A model generated the notes under the pieces. That model saw only the letters and a list, made by a program, of their open reading frames with translations. It searched no databases and was not told where the DNA came from. The translations under genes and the position numbers were made by a program. Below, piece by piece: positions 26,899-39,201 of a DNA stretch of 45,324 bases. Source of the stretch: Piromyces finnis (taxonomy: Eukaryota > Neocallimastigomycota > Neocallimastigomycetes > Neocallimastigales > Neocallimastigaceae); assembly GCA_002104945.1 (NCBI GenBank), contig MCFH01000110.1, positions 1 to 45,324 of the forward strand, read 5' to 3'. The first letter of the stretch is position 1; each line of letters begins with the position of its first letter.

Positions 26899-29800
26899 TT
26901 AAATAGCAGATGAAAATGTTGAACAGGAAGCAATAGAAAAAGTTTCTGCAATTTCTTTAGAATTTTTATCCTTATCATCATCATATTCTTTCTGGAACCT
27001 TTTATTCATTTCTGCTTGAATCTTGACTAAAATATCTTCTTTTTCTTCTTCTTCTTCAAGAATAATATCATTTTGAAGATTATGAATTTTACTTGCAATA
27101 TTTTCATCTTTTATGTTAAATTCATTCAACTCTAATTCTGGTTCGTTATATAAATAATTTTCAGAAAAAATTGGCTTCTCATCTTTATCTTCTTCTTTAG
27201 ACTTTGAATTTATGGTTAATGCCTTATCTGGTTCTACATTAGTTTTTTTCTCTAAAATAATGGTACGATCGGCATCTGAATTTTCATTGTCATCTTCGTC
27301 ATCAAACGTTGCTGTATTACTATAGGCCTTATCCATGGTAGATTTTGATCTCATAACATTGATATTTTCATTTTCTTGACTAGTACCAATATTAATAGCA
27401 CTCTCAACTGTACGAGTACTGTTATTTCTATCTAAATTCTTCATATTTCTAAATTTACTTTCATTAATTTGTTGTTTATGACGTTTGGCGTGAGAAAGTG
27501 AAGCGGATCTTACAAGTTTTGTAGATCCGTTAATGGCTTGAATATAAGGTTTAATCGGTGAACCCTTCGGAGATAAAACGTGATTTGATATAACGTCTTC
27601 TTTTTCCTTATTTTCCTTGTTCTTTACTTCATTTCCCTCTTTTTCTTTTCCTTTTTCTTTTCCCGTTGTGGTCTTTTCATTTTCATTATTGTCTTCTTTT
27701 TCTTCATTGTATAAATACTTAGTTGGTACTTTTAATAAATTAAATAGTCTAGTTGAAATGGTAGTGTTATTATTTATATTATCTTCTTTCTTGTTTTCTT
27801 CTTTATTTTCTTCCGGTTTTTGAGTTGATTTTGATTTTACACTTGAAGTTTCATCGTTTGGTGAAGTTACCAGAGTTGTGGATTTTTCATCTTCTGGATT
27901 CTTGGCCTCTTCATTATTTTTACTAAAGACCTTGGTGACAATTTCACTGATAGATTTACCTTTTGCTTTATCTTTAGATTCCGCGAGAGCATCATCAATA
28001 CCTTTTTCTTCTGGTGGTTTTACTGCTTCTTTTTCATAATATTCCCTGTAATGATCCTCTGGGTATCTTGGTGAATTTATTTCTTCTGCCGAATTATCTT
28101 CTTCATCTTTTTCGGTTTCCTTTTTTTCTATTTGTTCAGTGTTATCATCATCCTGAGTTTCTTTTAATTTTTCTTCTTCTTTTTTGATTTTTTCTTTTCT
28201 TTTTTCACTTTCTATTTCTTTTTTAGCTCTAAGTTCAGCCTCGATTATACTTTTTCTGTTAGCCTTTAGGGTATTTACATGTTTTAAAACATTAAAGTTA
28301 TTATCATCAATATTGATTACCCTATTTCTTACTAATCTTGGATTGTTGAGTAAATATTTGGCACTAGGAATTGATGGTAAGTAGGGATTATATTCAATGT
28401 CATTAGCTGGAGCAGCTTCCTCTGTTTCATTATTTTCATTATTTTCCAAAGTATCATTAGCTAGTTCAGTAATAATTGCTTTACGATGATCTGATTTATT
28501 ATTTATTCCGTTACTACTCTTTTTAACTGAAAGTTTAATGTCTTTTCCTTCGACGTCCAATTCATCTGATATATTAAAGTTTATAATATTCGTATTATAG
28601 GCGTTGTCTTCTTCTTTATCCATTACATCGGAATCGTAATTGTTTTGGTCATCATCCTTTGATGGTTCCTTATTTTTATACTTATTATATTGGTTAATAA
28701 CTTGATTGTAATGATCATCTGGTTGAATAGTACTATAGCTAGTATCATTTGGATGATCATAAAAATCACTGTATTTAATTAAATTAGTTACTGAATAAAC
28801 AGAAGCTCTTTTATCGTCATTATTCATCGAATTTCTTTTGGGGCCGTCATCTTTAAGGTTATTTTTTGGTCTTGGTGGAATAACTATGCTATCATTACTG
28901 TCTGTTTCTTTTTTGTTTTCGTTGTTATTGGTGATATGATTATCATCTGTATCCTTATTATTATTGATAGCAGTTGTGGTTGTCGTAGTAGTAATTGTTG
29001 TTGCAGTTGTAGTTGTAGCATTATTGTTATCAACTTTATTAGTATTTTGATTTGCTAATTTTTTTAAACTATTTTCTCTTGCTCTTATGGCAGCATTATG
29101 AACTTCCTCTTGTCTGGATTTATTTAATGAGGCAGATAAGGAAGAAATTGAGCGTTTGCTAACAATCATCTGACCATTTTTTGTAATGTTATTCTTTAAT
29201 GGTGGCTTAGTAACAATATTAAATTTATTAATATTTTGATTCTTTTTATTCATTTCTTTTTCCTTTTCTTTTTGTTTTTCGATAGTATATTCAATGAAAG
29301 ATATTCTTCCAAAAGGATTATCCCAATTTTTTTTCATATAAGCTAATGGTCTTTGCATAGGTAATGCTGGTTGTTTAGGTTTTGATTTTTCCTCTTCATC
29401 CGAATCTTCAAAATGTCCCTTATAACGGGGATTATTAAATTTCTTTTCTCTTCCATTATTTTTTTCCTTTCCGTTAATTTCCACTTCCATTGAAGAAGGT
29501 CTTTCTTTTTCATCCTCTGATTTATCTGTGGTATTTTCTTCATCATCTGGAAGGTTAAAACTATCATCACTATATATGGAAGATGCATAGTCCTTTACTT
29601 TATTAAGATCTTCATTAGAATTTAAATATGTAAGACCAGAATTTTTATATTTTAACATTGGAGATTCTGTCATATAATTATAATTTGGTGTTTCATATAA
29701 TCTTGGACTTGTGACTGAATTTTGAACGGTTAAATCACTATTGTTGAATGAAAGTGTAGCATTTTGAAGGTTTTCTCTATATCTTTTTTTAGCTTTTTTT

Positions 29801-30225
29801 GCAACTCTTTTTTCTTTTAATTTTTTAACAAAATTTAGCCTTGAATGCTTTTTATTCATATTTGGATTATATTGTACAATTTCTTGATTTGTAGTTATTG
29901 AAGGAGAAGGAGGTTCAAATCTACTAAAATAATTTGATGTAGTATATTCTGAAAAAGAATCTTCATTTAAACTTTCTGTTGCATTATAACCTGAATCTGT
30001 TTTCGTATCATCATCCATTATTGAAAAACAATATTGTTCATCCACTTTTATTTTATCATTTTTTTTCTTTTTTACAATTTTTCCAAAAATTTTTTTAACT
30101 TTTTCAAAAGTTTTCTTTTTTTTAATATGATGTAATTGTTCCTCTTTATTACGAGCTTGTGAATATTTAATGGCATCATTAGGTGTTGCCACAATTACTG
30201 GATAACGAGTTGAAGTTGTATTCAT
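26899..30225 (-). CDS. Large disordered charged protein, function unknown
   Basis: A single uninterrupted frame of 1108 residues. I recognise no domain. The N-terminal 170 residues hold two strongly basic blocks (about 36-58, KKKTFEKVKKIFGKIVKKKK, and about 126-150, SRLNFVKKLKEKRVAKKAKK), separated by a Ser/Asp-rich part. A non-repetitive island, MKKNWDNPFGRISFIEY, lies near residues 298-314. Most of the rest is Lys/Glu/Asn/Asp-rich low complexity with a Thr-rich run near 405-420 (ATTTTATTITTTTTTTA). A Lys-rich Ser segment (KLVRSASLSHAKRHKQQ) lies near 910. The C-terminal 60 residues are acidic, then predicted helical, and end with a Ser-rich AETFSIASCSTFSSAI. Length without a stop in a genome where stops are dense makes it clearly coding. 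It might be a cytoskeletal or membrane-cortex adaptor, but that is only a guess. Confidence 0.85.
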   Translation of the reverse strand: MNTTSTRYPVIVATPNDAIKYSQARNKEEQLHHIKKKKTFEKVKKIFGKIVKKKKNDKIKVDEQYCFSIMDDDTKTDSGYNATESLNEDSFSEYTTSNYFSRFEPPSPSITTNQEIVQYNPNMNKKHSRLNFVKKLKEKRVAKKAKKRYRENLQNATLSFNNSDLTVQNSVTSPRLYETPNYNYMTESPMLKYKNSGLTYLNSNEDLNKVKDYASSIYSDDSFNLPDDEENTTDKSEDEKERPSSMEVEINGKEKNNGREKKFNNPRYKGHFEDSDEEEKSKPKQPALPMQRPLAYMKKNWDNPFGRISFIEYTIEKQKEKEKEMNKKNQNINKFNIVTKPPLKNNITKNGQMIVSKRSISSLSASLNKSRQEEVHNAAIRARENSLKKLANQNTNKVDNNNATTTTATTITTTTTTTAINNNKDTDDNHITNNNENKKETDSNDSIVIPPRPKNNLKDDGPKRNSMNNDDKRASVYSVTNLIKYSDFYDHPNDTSYSTIQPDDHYNQVINQYNKYKNKEPSKDDDQNNYDSDVMDKEEDNAYNTNIINFNISDELDVEGKDIKLSVKKSSNGINNKSDHRKAIITELANDTLENNENNETEEAAPANDIEYNPYLPSIPSAKYLLNNPRLVRNRVINIDDNNFNVLKHVNTLKANRKSIIEAELRAKKEIESEKRKEKIKKEEEKLKETQDDDNTEQIEKKETEKDEEDNSAEEINSPRYPEDHYREYYEKEAVKPPEEKGIDDALAESKDKAKGKSISEIVTKVFSKNNEEAKNPEDEKSTTLVTSPNDETSSVKSKSTQKPEENKEENKKEDNINNNTTISTRLFNLLKVPTKYLYNEEKEDNNENEKTTTGKEKGKEKEGNEVKNKENKEKEDVISNHVLSPKGSPIKPYIQAINGSTKLVRSASLSHAKRHKQQINESKFRNMKNLDRNNSTRTVESAINIGTSQENENINVMRSKSTMDKAYSNTATFDDEDDNENSDADRTIILEKKTNVEPDKALTINSKSKEEDKDEKPIFSENYLYNEPELELNEFNIKDENIASKIHNLQNDIILEEEEEKEDILVKIQAEMNKRFQKEYDDDKDKNSKEIAETFSIASCSTFSSAI

Positions 30226-33200
30226 CCTTAAAATTTATATCCTCTTTTCAAAAAAAAAAAATAAAAGTAAAAAATATTTGACTTAAATAATTTACATAGA
30301 TTAACTTATTATCTTAATTTTTCATAGTTTGATAAATACAATTTTTATAAATTAAACCCCTTTTTTTTAAAAAAAAAAAAAAATATGCCTATATATATAA
30401 CAATTATTATTACTTTAGTTTTGTTACTACTATAACTATTATATTTCTTTTATATAAGGTTTAAATTTATATACATTAAAAATAAAATATTATATTGTTT
30501 TATTTTATATGATTTTATATAGTTTACCTTTTTTTCCAACCTAATAAAAAAAAATATTGAAATTATAGTTTATTTGATTATGAAATGAACAAAGGGTTGA
30601 ATAAATAAATGGATTTAAATAAGTACGAATTGAAATGTATTTTTTATTATTTTATTGTTGTTGTCGTTGTTATTTATCTTTTATAGTATGTCTAATTAAT
30701 GATTTTATGATTATATTATCAGTTTAAGTTTAGTTTGATATTTTGATATATATTTTAAAATAAGATATTATGATATATCTATGATATTCTCTATAAAATA
30801 AACAATTAAGTATTTCTTTTTAATTATAATACGTAAAGTACTTGTTTTCTTTTTTCCTAATATATTTTATCGTTTAAAAAGTACACTTTTAGAGTTTATT
30901 TACTTAAATTATAGAACATGATTAAAAAAAAAAAGAAAAATTGCTTAAATTATACTTTTTGAAATTTATTATAATTTTTTTAAAAAAAAAAAAATTTCAT
31001 TTGTTTTAAAAAAATTTTGTAATAATAAAAAAAAAACAAAAAGTTTAAATTTATAATTATGAAATCAAATTTGTTCAAGAAATAAAAAATTAATATTAAA
31101 TTGATGTATTATATAATAATATATTTAAATATATATCAAAATATATTTAATTTGAAATTTTAATTTGAAATTATTATTTATTCCTTTTTTTTATTATAAT
31201 AAAAAAATTATATTATTTTTTTCTCTATATTAGAATATATTGTAATATATCATAATAATAGAAATTTAATTTTAAAATATTTTTTTATGATGGAAATGAT
31301 AAATAAAAAACTATTGATATATATATTGTAATGTAAATATTATATATTATTTAATACTATAATATATGTATTTTATTGAATAAAGGTTTCATCTTAAAAT
31401 TACCAAATTTTTATTTTAAACCTCTTCCATTTCTGTATTTTATATTAAAAGAATAAAATAATATATATTATACATATAATTAATATATTATTCAATAGAT
31501 TTTAATATATATAAATTAATGATTAAAAAAACTTTTGTAATACAAACTTTAAACATCAATGAAAATCTTTATTTCTATATTACAATACATTATTGTTGAA
31601 ATGTAGTACATTTACATCAAATAAGCCAATAATATTTTAAATTATACACTTTTGTACAATCTGTAAAAAAATTAAACAATGACTTAATAAAGGTATATTT
31701 TAGTATAAAAAAAACTAAAAAATGAATGGTGAAGTCAGTTAAGAAAAATGTTTATTTTCTTTAAATAATAGTTTAAAAGTAGTGTTTTAACGTTATTTAA
31801 TTATTTAAATTATTTCTAACCCTTTTTTCTTTTGTTTATATATTAATAAATGCTATAAATGCTATAAATGCTTTAGTAAAAAAAAATAGTGCCAATATTT
31901 ATTTTTATAAAAAAAAATGAATCATAGTTTATTTGTTATTGTTCCAATACTTTAAAATTTTAATCTTTAATTAAATGTACACGTGATATATATTGTGATA
32001 ATCATTAGTTTTGTGAATAGAAATTTTTATTATAAATAAATTTATTGTCAATAATAAAAAAGGGAATCCATTCAATTAATTATAACTATTAATTCTATTT
32101 ACTATTTATATATATATTTTTTTAGGAAAAATGCATGAATGGTTGAGGAATAACATTATGATCGGGCATTAACTTACATATTGACTTTAATTTATGCTGC
32201 ATTTTTTTTTTTTATTTTCATATGCATTAAATTTAAACTTTGCATAAAGTTTTGCATCCACAATTTATTATGATTATGGGAAAATATAATTAAATATTAT
32301 TAATTTATATTTATTCATTTATTTAATTAAATAATTTATTTATTTATTTATATTCATATTTATTCATTTAAATAATTTACTCATATATTTATACATTTAA
32401 TTAATTAAACAGTTTATTTAGTTAAATAATTTTTCTATCGCTAATTATATATTTATATTTATTTATTTATATATTTATTCGTCCATTTATTTACTAGTTC
32501 ATCTATAATAAAGTATAATACATCAAAAATTAAATCTTTTTTTTTTTTCTTGTATGGTACATTTTAATTTATTATATTATAATAATAATATGAATCGTTA
32601 TTATTATTCATTACATTCCTATTATTTTATTTGTTGTAGTGGTATAATAAAGAAAATAAATCAAGCTGAGAAAGTATAAAAAAAAAGAAAGGATAAAAAT
32701 AGAATGAAATCCATACTTTAATGAAAAAATTATAGAGTATAGTATATATGATGGATGTAAATAATTATAAATAATTCATTTTTCATAAATATTATTCCTT
32801 TAAAAAAAAAAAGCATGTATTTTAATATTCTAATGATAACAAGGAATTAAAGTTCGTTATATTTCTCAAAAAAAATTTTTTTATTATTAATTAAACTTTT
32901 AAAGTTTTATAAATTTAAAAAAATATGTTAGAGTTTGCAATTTAAAAGATTATGAAAGCACATAGAATCAAATTTTTTTTAAAAAAAAAAAACTGTTAAG
33001 TTGGTATGAAAATAAAAAAGAAAATAAGAAAACTTTGTAAAACATAATATTATTATTTGTTTTTTTATATAATTAAATGGTTATATGATAATGTATCATT
33101 CATTCCTCTATCTATGTTTGATGATATTTTTTGGTATATTATATATATATAATAAAATTTAATATTTAAAAAAATAAATTATTTTAATTACTATTAATTA

Positions 33201-34441
33201 TTAATTATTAAAATTATAAAACTAAAAATTTAATAATAGAAAAGTTTAAAAAAAATTTAATTTTTATTTTTATCTTTTTAAATATTTTTATTTTTCTCAA
33301 ATAAATGAGAAAATATTTTAAATTTTATTTTTAAAAGATTATTTATTTTTAATTATTATCGATGAAATAAAAGAAAGAAATAGGACAAAATAAATAAAAA
33401 AAAAGAATAATAAAAAGTGTTATTCTTGAAAGACTATTTATTTATATTAAAAACAAAAACAAAAAAAAAAACCTATTTATTGTTCAAAAAAAAAAAAAAA
33501 TTCAAAAGAAAAAAAGTAAATGTTTCTTTTTTATAATTGATTTATCTATTCATACCTTTTTTATTTATTTATTTTTTTGATAAATCTATTAAATTTTATA
33601 TATATATAAAAGAAAAAAAGAAAAAATTATATAAAAAAAGAATCAATCATAATATTAATATTAATAATAATAGTTCATTAATTTTGATAATTAAATTTGC
33701 TAAGCCAATTAATATTTATAATTCGAAAGTAAATTAAAAAAAGTTTTACATAATACTAATACTATTTTCTTTTATTGTCAAACATTATATATATATATAT
33801 TTATATAAATTAATATGCTTGAATAAAACAAACATTACAAATTCAATTATTTTATAAACAATAACTCTCAATAATACTATATTGCAAAATAAAATGTCAA
33901 TTCAAAAATAAATAGTTATGCCCACATATAGATAAAAAGTTCAAATAAAAAATAACAATAATAACAATAATATATTATATACTATCTTTTTTTTCGGTTA
34001 ATTAAACAATTTTTAAAAAAAATTATTAAAATCATAGACTTTCTATTTTTAATTAGCGCTTTTAAACAAATAATATTTTAGTTTAAACTTTTTGATTATA
34101 AAATATAATAAATAAATACTAGTCACTCTATAATATTTTTTTTACAACTTTTCTTTTATATACTAAATAGATAGTAATAAATAAATAAAAAATACACTAT
34201 TTATTTTTTGTCAAATTTTAGTCATATTATAATAAAAATATTAAAAATTAATAAAATACATATAGTATTATTCAGTCACTGTAAATAAAAATATAAAAAG
34301 TTTTAATAGAGGAAAACACAAAAATATTAATAATACTACATATTTTAAACAATTTTTGATATTTCAAATAAATTACAAAAAACTTTAAAAGCCCTTTTTT
34401 TTCGATAAAAATAGAAAAATAAAAACAAATAATATATAAAA
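30226..34441. other. Long gene-free A/T region (4.2 kb)
   Basis: The longest stretch without a supportable gene. It separates the divergent 1108-residue protein gene and the PP2C gene. It contains tetranucleotide-like ATTT/TTTA series near 32291-32500, many A and T runs, and slightly more mixed sequence near 32127-32210 (with GGTTGAGGAATAACATT and GATCGGGCATTAAC). No reading frame, tRNA, snRNA motif or transposon terminal repeat could be made out. A frame at 33537-33737 is Ile/Lys/Tyr-biased and unconvincing. Confidence 0.45.
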
Positions 34442-36197
34442 ATGAGTGGAAAAGAAATGGTTTTAAAATATGGTTCTAGTTCTGGTATTTTTTTTTTCCT
34501 AAATAAAAATAAATATATATATATAGTGCAAATATAATATTTAAAAAAATGAGGGTTTATATTAATATTAACTTTTTTATTTTCACTAAAAAAAAAAAAA
34601 AAAAAAAAAAGACTGTGGAAGAAGACCATACCAACAAGATGACTATTTAATCATTACTAATTTATTTGGTTTGAAAAATGCACATTTATTCGCTGTATTC
34701 GATGGTCATGGTAAATTAAAATTCATAAAATGATATAAATTATATTGCTATTAAAGGCTAATGTTTTAATTTATATTAATATATAAACTAATAAAGGTGA
34801 TGATGGTGCTAAAGCATCACAATATATAAAGAAAATTTTACCAGATTTTCTTAATAAATATCAAAGTAAATTTCTTCAAGATTCTGTAGCTACTTTAAAT
34901 ACAATTTATGACGAAATGGCAGATATGCTATGTGAAAATGAAGATATTGATACATACATTTCAGGTACTACGGCAGTAATTGCTATTTTCTATGATAACA
35001 AATTAATTATTTCTAATGTTGGGGATAGTCGTGTGGTTGTTGGTATTGAAGACGAAAAAGGAAATATTACAGCAAAACAAATGACAGTGTAAATATTAAG
35101 CATGAACTATATTAATATTATGTTTTAAATTTTATTTATTTTATTCACATATATCAAAAAAAAAAAAAAAAGATTATATATATTAATGGATCATATTTTT
35201 TTAATATAAATAATAGTGACCATAACTGCTATAACAAGGAAGAATATGATAGAATTATATCAAAGGGAGGAAGAGTCGAAGCACTTCAATTTGGAGAAGA
35301 ATCATTTGGTAAAACTGATGAACCGTTATATAAAAAAATATATAGTATAAAACAGTTTTTTTATTAATTTTTTTTTGTTTTATTTTATTTTTTAATTTTT
35401 TTTTTCTATTAAAGAAAATTAAGTAGATATATATAATTGTTAATTTTTTAATTATTCATATTATATATCAGTGCTTTTATTTTTTTTTAAGGATTAAAAA
35501 GAAAAGAGAGAAATAAAATAAAATAAAAAAATAACAATTTTGTTATTTCTTTATAGTTATTTTGTTGTTTTTAATATAGAATATAGTAATAATGATTTTT
35601 TAAGAATTTTATTTTATATTTTATTTATTGATTTATCCTTTTGGTTTAATTATCTAAAAAAAAAAAAATTTTTTTTTATTCTCTTTTATTAAATAAGAAT
35701 AAATAGAATTAATATATATTCTCATTTTATTTATCAAAATATAAATAGGTCCATTAAGAATCTTTAAAGGTTCACTTCCATATCCAGGGTAAATTTTTAT
35801 TTTTAAATATTTTTAATATATATTCAAATAAAAATTATTTCAATAACAACAACATCAACAACAACAACAACAACGATAATAATAATAATAATTTTTAAAA
35901 ATATTTAGATTGGTTGTAAGTCGATCATTAGGAGATGAAGTTGCCAGAAGATTAGGTGTTATTTCAAAACCTGATATTAAAATATTAGAAATAGATGATA
36001 AATTAAAATTCTGTGTATTAGCAACAGATGGTGTATGGGATGGACTTTCAAACGAAGAAGTTGTTGAAATTGTTCATGCTAATATGGATAATCCACAAAG
36101 AGCAAGTGAGCAAGTTACTCAAGGTAGTTTAGATGGAATGGATAAATTACAAATCGATGACAATACTACAAATGTTTGTGTAGTACTTTCTCAATAA
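34442..36197 (+). CDS. PP2C-family serine/threonine phosphatase
   Basis: Metal-dependent protein phosphatase of the PPM/PP2C family. Exons 34442-34484, 34612-34710, 34797-35088, 35217-35308, 35749-35788 and 35909-36197 give 284 residues, about the minimal catalytic domain. Motifs in order: GRRPYQQDDY (metal-binding Asp in motif 1), LFAVFDGHGDDG (D45-G-H-G), YISGTTAVIAIF, NVGDSRVVV, VDHNCYNKEEYDRI followed by GGRV, VVSRSLGDEVARRLGVISKPDI, LATDGVWDGLSNEEVVEIV and DDNTTNVCVVLSQ at the end. The motifs carrying the expected metal-binding Asp residues are all present. There is no transmembrane segment or targeting extension, so a soluble cytosolic or nuclear enzyme is expected. The substrate is unknown. 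Intron 4 is long for this gene (440 bp), yet both joins keep the motif order, so the model is well supported. Confidence 0.93.
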
Positions 36198-36413
36198 ATA
36201 AAAAAAAAAGTAATCGGGAAACAATATAAATATTTTTTTTTATAAAAAAAACATAATTAAAATGAATCTTCTATTTTGTTTTCTAAATAAAGGGAGGAAA
36301 AGCATATTAAAAAAATAAATATCAAAAATTAGAAAAAGAAATACATATATGTTATCACATCTAAAATATATAATATATATAATATTAATTTCATTTGTTT
36401 TAGAATATGAATT

Positions 36414-36446
<33 letters not shown>

Positions 36447-36717
36447 ATTTGTTAGAAAATGAATCAACAATTAAATTAGTATTATGATATATTAATCATT
36501 TTTACATATATTGAAGTATCACTTCAATAAAGATATACAAAAATATATAATATATATATAACCTAATAATATATATAACATATAACAGAAAACAAATAAA
36601 ATAAGGCTTAAATTCTAAAGAATAATATTCACAATAACAATAATATATATAAAACATCAAAAAAAAAAAAAAAGTAAAAAATATAAATATCAATATCAAA
36701 AATTAACCAGGTTATCT

Positions 36718-36781
<64 letters not shown>

Positions 36782-37188
36782 AAAAGTAAAAAAATAACTA
36801 ACAAAAAAATAACAAAAAATAATAATATATTTAATAGTTTTTTTTTCTAATTATTAAAAAAAAAGATCAAAAAATTAAAAAAATTAATAAAAGAAAAATT
36901 AAAAAAAGTTTAAATTTAACTAGTCTTGAATGTTTCATTTTAGTTTTGTGTAACATTAATTTAAAAATTAACTTTTTTAGAAAAACAATCAAAGGTTATA
37001 TATATTACGATAAAAGAAAGTCAAATAAGCTTTTTATGAATAGAAATGGTTTTTAGGTATAAAATAGTAAAATTGGGTTATCAATATTATTTATTATTTC
37101 CAAATTTAAATTATTTTTTATATATACAATTAATAACGATTTTTAATATTTGTTAATGTTTTTTTTTTTTTTTATTTTATTATTATTA
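36198..37188. other. Convergent intergenic region with A47 tract
   Basis: Lies between the PP2C (plus) and TAF7 (minus) 3' ends. It contains a run of 47 A (36725-36771) preceded by eight T, and other A runs. No gene or RNA is seen. Confidence 0.5.
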
Positions 37189-37303
37189 TTATTCTATTTG
37201 ATTCATTTCGTTTTGTTTTTCTTCTAATTCCTTTTCCAATGCATGCAGTTGATCGACGAAACGTTTCTGTAAAATGATAATAAAAAATATACATATATAC
37301 ATA

Positions 37304-37348
<45 letters not shown>

Positions 37349-39201
37349 GTAAGTCATTCATATAATATCAAATTTTATAATATATATATTATTTAATAAA
37401 ATTACCTTCATAATTTGGTTACCAACAACAGATTTAATTTGTTCATTCTTTTCTTCAATCTTAGCCTCTAATTCATCAATTTCTTCTTGAATTAATTCAC
37501 GTTTTTGTTGTAATGATTCCTCTGCAAAGTATAAATGGAATATTATAAAAAAAAAAAAATATCAAATGGAAAAATTAAATGAATAACATTTTTTTTAAAA
37601 AAAAAAAAATATATATATATATATATATGTATGTAACGTAGTATATATGTATTTAATTAAATATTATAATTTTACCTTGATCATCTTCTTCTTCATCTCC
37701 CTCATCACCTTCTTCATCTCCTTCACCATCTTCATCTCCTTCATCACCATCACCATCACCTTCATCATCACCAGAAGCTTCTTCTTCTGAATCTTCATCT
37801 TCATTATCATCGTTTTGATCTAATTGTTGTTCAATATCAGCAGCAAGACTTTCTTCATCTAAATCTAAGTTATCCATATCCATATCAGCATCTCCTTCAA
37901 CTTCACCTTCCATTTCTTCCTCTCCTTCACTTGTAGGTCCAGGAGTACCAATATCTGATTCTTCTTGAATTTTATCTGGCATATTAAGACCAAAGTCTTT
38001 TTTTTTTTTTTTTACAAACACACATACAAATAATAATAATAATAATAAGAATTATAATAAGTTTTAAAATATATATTAATGATTAATGATATTTGACTAT
38101 TCATTTTTTATATCCGTTTTTTTTTTTTTTTTTTTAAATTACCATAAGTTACATCTTCTGCATTAGCATCATCTTGTAATAATCTTTCAACTTCACGTTC
38201 TACATCTTCAATAACCTATAAATAATAATATTTATATAAGTAATTAATAAATTCAAATAATTATTTCTATATATATTGAAATTAAAAAAAAGTTTTTTTT
38301 TTATAAAATAAATTATTGTTAAAAACTAACTCTTTTTGACATTCTTTTTCTAAATCTTCTTTTTCTGACATATTTTAATGGAGCTGATATTCCATGAGGA
38401 TAGGAATAATCAATATCTAAATCTTTCTCTTTTGTTGCTATTAAAATCTTTTTATCATGATGATGATGAAAAATAGTAATTATTATAAAAGTATTATAAT
38501 TGATTTATAATTATAAACATTTTCAAGGCTATTAAATTTAAATTTATAAATTATTTAAATATACGTATATTGACATACTTGACTGATATCTGCAATTTTA
38601 TAAAATTGTTTTCTATCCAGTGTTTTCTGACTTTCTATAATACACGGCAAATCTACAAGTTTTGCATTATAATTTTCATTCTCCCAATGAATTGTTGCAT
38701 GTCGTGAATCTTTTTCAACAGTGTTGTAAAATAGTTATTTAATAATATTGAGTTAAAATGTTAAAAAAAAATAAAAAAAAAAAAAAAAAAGAAAAAGAAA
38801 ATGAAAAATGAAAAATATTGTTAATAAATTCATTTAAATTCATTTAAAATTAGATGAAATTTCTTTGTGGTTAAATTCTTTTAGTTTTATTTTAATTATT
38901 ATTTTCAAATTTTATTTTATCACTAGTTATATTTATATATAAATTAATATTCTATACCTGAAAAAGTTATTTTAAATTCTTCTGGTACTTCTCTTTCCTG
39001 TATTGCTTGTCTTAAACGATCATTGGCATCACCTTCTGGCATTCTTAATAAAAATTGTTCCTCATAGTGAATATTATTCTCATCGTCATCTTTATCTTGA
39101 TTATCTGCATTACCTCTTTTTAATAATATCCTTTTAACAGGTATTTTTCTATTAATATCATTTTCTGCTGCTATTCTTGCCTTTAACTTTTTTGTTGCCA
39201 T
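37189..39201 (-). CDS. TAF7: TFIID subunit TAF7
   Basis: TBP-associated factor of the general transcription factor TFIID. Exons from the 5' end: 38958-39201, 38579-38709, 38331-38447, 38143-38215, 37676-37996, 37406-37521, 37189-37266, giving 359 residues. The TAFII55 N-terminal domain spans roughly 46-165: EEQFLLRMPEGDANDRLRQAI, FKITFSDSRHATIHWENENYNAKLVDLPCIIESQKTLDRKQFYKIADISQ (shown in parts), then DYSYPHGISAPLKYVRKRRFRK. The run NAKLVDLPCIIES is the family signature. The exon at 37676-37996 encodes residues 189-295, an extremely acidic Asp/Glu/Gly tract. The last two exons encode a coiled coil (EESLQQKRELIQEEIDELEA). It is divergent from RPP40. An intron holds an ATT tract at 37304-37346. 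Confidence 0.96.
37304..37346. repeat. (ATT)n microsatellite in the last TAF7 intron
   Basis: About 14 ATT units between the exons at 37189-37266 and 37406-37521. On the coding strand it reads AAT, the opposite orientation to the tracts in GPI18 and RPC34. Confidence 0.9.
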
